Source: Alisma plantago-aquatica
Lineage: Eukaryota > Streptophyta > Magnoliopsida > Alismatales > Alismataceae
Assembly: GCA_963693085.1 (NCBI GenBank)
Contig: OY856413.1
Location: 106,509,501-106,573,500, forward strand
Reading direction: 5' to 3'
Length of the DNA: 64,000 nucleotides
Shown here: positions 62,549-64,000 of the stretch, one piece after another
How the letters are laid out: each line of letters begins with the position of its first letter
How positions within the stretch are numbered: the stretch's first letter is position 1
Notes under the pieces: generated by a model
What the model was told of the DNA's origin: nothing
The model's database searches: none
The model's input: the letters and a program-made list of their open reading frames with translations, nothing else
Made by a program: the position numbers and the translations under genes

Positions 62549-62973
62549 ACCCCCCATACAGGCGTTATGTTCGCATAAGCATCACCTTAGGCATCACATG
62601 CCTCGTCACTAGCCGGATCACTTACTTACGACTCCAAAGATACAGAAATCCAACGATGGTTGTGAGCCCCCTATACAGGCGTTAGGCACACAGAAGTGTC
62701 ACCGAAGGCTAGATGGATCGTCCCCTCACAGATCATACACTTACGACCTCGAAGAAATCCCATTCTATTTCTAGTTTGGGAGTCAACCACATTAACCGAT
62801 AAGTAAGCATGTGATATATCTACAAACTAACATCGATGATAAACAAGATGATACAAAATACAACTAAGGCTGTGGTCCTCCCCGAAGGATGTTTAGACCA
62901 CAGAAGTGTCATCGTAGGCTAGATGTCTCGTCCCCTCAAGGATCATACACTTACGACCTTAAGGAATCCTACC
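62549..62973. repeat. Three diverged direct repeats in the third LTR
   Basis: The block CAGAAGTGTCACCGAAGGCT ... CTTACGACCTCGAAG at 62691 recurs at 62901 with few changes, and a weaker copy starts near 62572. Each of the first two is preceded by a TACAGGCGTTA segment (62555 and 62675). Confidence 0.75.
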
Positions 62974-63579
62974 AGAAGTTCTCATCAAGGATTCGAACTT
63001 GTAAACTGCCATTCCATCCCATATATAGAAGATTTCACAATGTAGGAAAGAACAAGATGAAAGCAAGTGGATAATCAACTACAAACATACCAACTAACAA
63101 TGAAATGGAAAGTTATATACATTGCCATGGAGAATTTAACAAGAGAACATGATTTGCATGGGCAGCGGGGCTAGTCCCCGCACCCCAGTGAAAAGGTACT
63201 ACTTGCTCATGATGTGAGAAATAATAAGAATGAGAAAGAGAGGGAAATCCTCCATGAACTCGGTGCAGAAGGTAGTCGTAGCTCGGTGAAGAAGATATGG
63301 CCTCCTACGTCATGTCGGAGCAGATCCGTACGCGAACGGGAGATGCCAAGACAGACTGGACAGTCTCCTTCACTCCGTCTTCTTTCTCTCCTCAGCCTCC
63401 TTGGTTGAAACACGGGCAGTAGGTGGAATGAAGCTGGTGTGGACATCACTGGATTTAGATTAGACCTGTGTACAGGCAGCCTGTCGGCGTCCCAGAATTG
63501 ATGCCCAAATGAGGACCTTTGGGGTCTTATTTATAGGTACAGGACTGGCCCCAAATGGTTTAGGAGTCAATCCAGCTCA

Positions 63580-63985
63580 AATGGTTTAGGAGATATTTTT
63601 GCTCAAATAGTCTGTAAACCGTTAATGGCCAAACGGTTTTGTCTTCCTTTGGTTTGGAAACTGAACGGGATCAAACGGTTTCACAGACCATTTTCCTGTC
63701 AAACAGTTTTGAGCAAAGTTGGGCAAACGGTCTTGGATAGAGGCAAATGGTTTGTAAACCATTTGCTATCAAATAGTTAGGAAACCGTTAATAAGCAAAC
63801 TGTCGTTGCTTTGGTCAACACTCTAGCTACTCAAACGGTCTTGGAACTTGGCTCTCATGGTTTGAGGTTCGAAAGGGGGCCAAATGGTCTTCACAGACTG
63901 TTTTCTCGTCAAACGATTTTGGCCAGACTCTCCTCTGAACGTTCGGTCTTGGATTTGCAAATCCAAACGGTCTGTGATGCCTTTC
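63580..63985. repeat. Cluster of AAACGGTTT-type words
   Basis: Many spaced copies of CAAACGGTTT, CAAATGGTTT, AAACCGTTA and CAAACGGTCTT, including the palindromic pair ATGGTTTGTAAACCAT near 63750. Confidence 0.85.
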
Positions 63986-64000
63986 CCAAGTAGTCCTTGA

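Larger units (their letters stand above)
62182..64000 (-). mobile_element. Third LTR element (minus), left LTR, runs off window
   Basis: TG at 62182 starts an LTR right after CACTA DNA. On the minus strand it has a U5-like block CCTTTGGGTTCGATCCTTAAC (complement near 62300), like Athila/Tat LTRs. No primer site complement lies to its left, so this is the 3' LTR. It holds a hairpin (62200-62220), a three-copy repeat (62549-62973) and an AAACGGTTT word cluster (63580-63980). The small frames across it show no domain. Confidence 0.65.

Overview
The window is nuclear DNA from a flowering plant. It is almost entirely transposable elements nested in one another, with no recognisable host gene. The evidence is the mix of families: an Athila-type Ty3/gypsy element with the plant TGGCGCC primer site, Copia elements with UBN2-type gag, a CACTA (En/Spm) element, an L1 LINE, an RTE fragment, tRNA-headed SINEs, Cassandra-like TRIM LTRs carrying 5S rRNA sequence, and a hAT MITE. 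No species can be named from the sequence. All coding regions are broken by stops or frameshifts, so features are listed as pseudogenes or mobile elements.

Layout. 1-6020: remnants of gypsy-type LTRs (370-2278 with a tRNA-iMet type primer site at 2282; 3731-6020 with a cluster of CCACGGCCGTGG-like words). 7126-28907: an old LTR retrotransposon on the minus strand whose left LTR (7126-22645) is split by Copia element 1 (7188-19215). Copia 1 carries an inverted internal block (about 7760-9655) and a 5'-truncated L1 (13969-16998). The interior of the old element (22646-27786) holds two SINEs and a cluster of three Cassandra-like LTRs (24167-26852). Its right LTR starts at 27800.

28908-62181: a CACTA element inserted into that right LTR. 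It has a hairpin, a long AC/AT microsatellite, a broken TNPD/TNP2 transposase (31107-34348) and a second Transposase_24-like gene (34452 to about 62180). That second gene is interrupted by a 16.1-kb Athila-like element (35020-51100, TSD GTGAT), by Copia element 2 (52288-62055, TSD GAATC/AAATC, minus strand) and finally by a third LTR element (62182 to the end, minus strand). The Athila-like element itself contains a 211-bp RTE insertion (46625-46835). The left LTR of Copia 2 contains a 743-bp hAT MITE (52807-53549).

The most notable points are: (i) the Athila-like element has, downstream of pol, an env-position ORF followed by a long ORF ending in a Ulp1/C48-like cysteine protease domain; (ii) the spacer before these ORFs repeats the LTR's short word and has its own TATA box; (iii) four unrelated LTR families here each carry their own cluster of short imperfect palindromes, and in two of them the cluster is repeated in an internal non-coding region.
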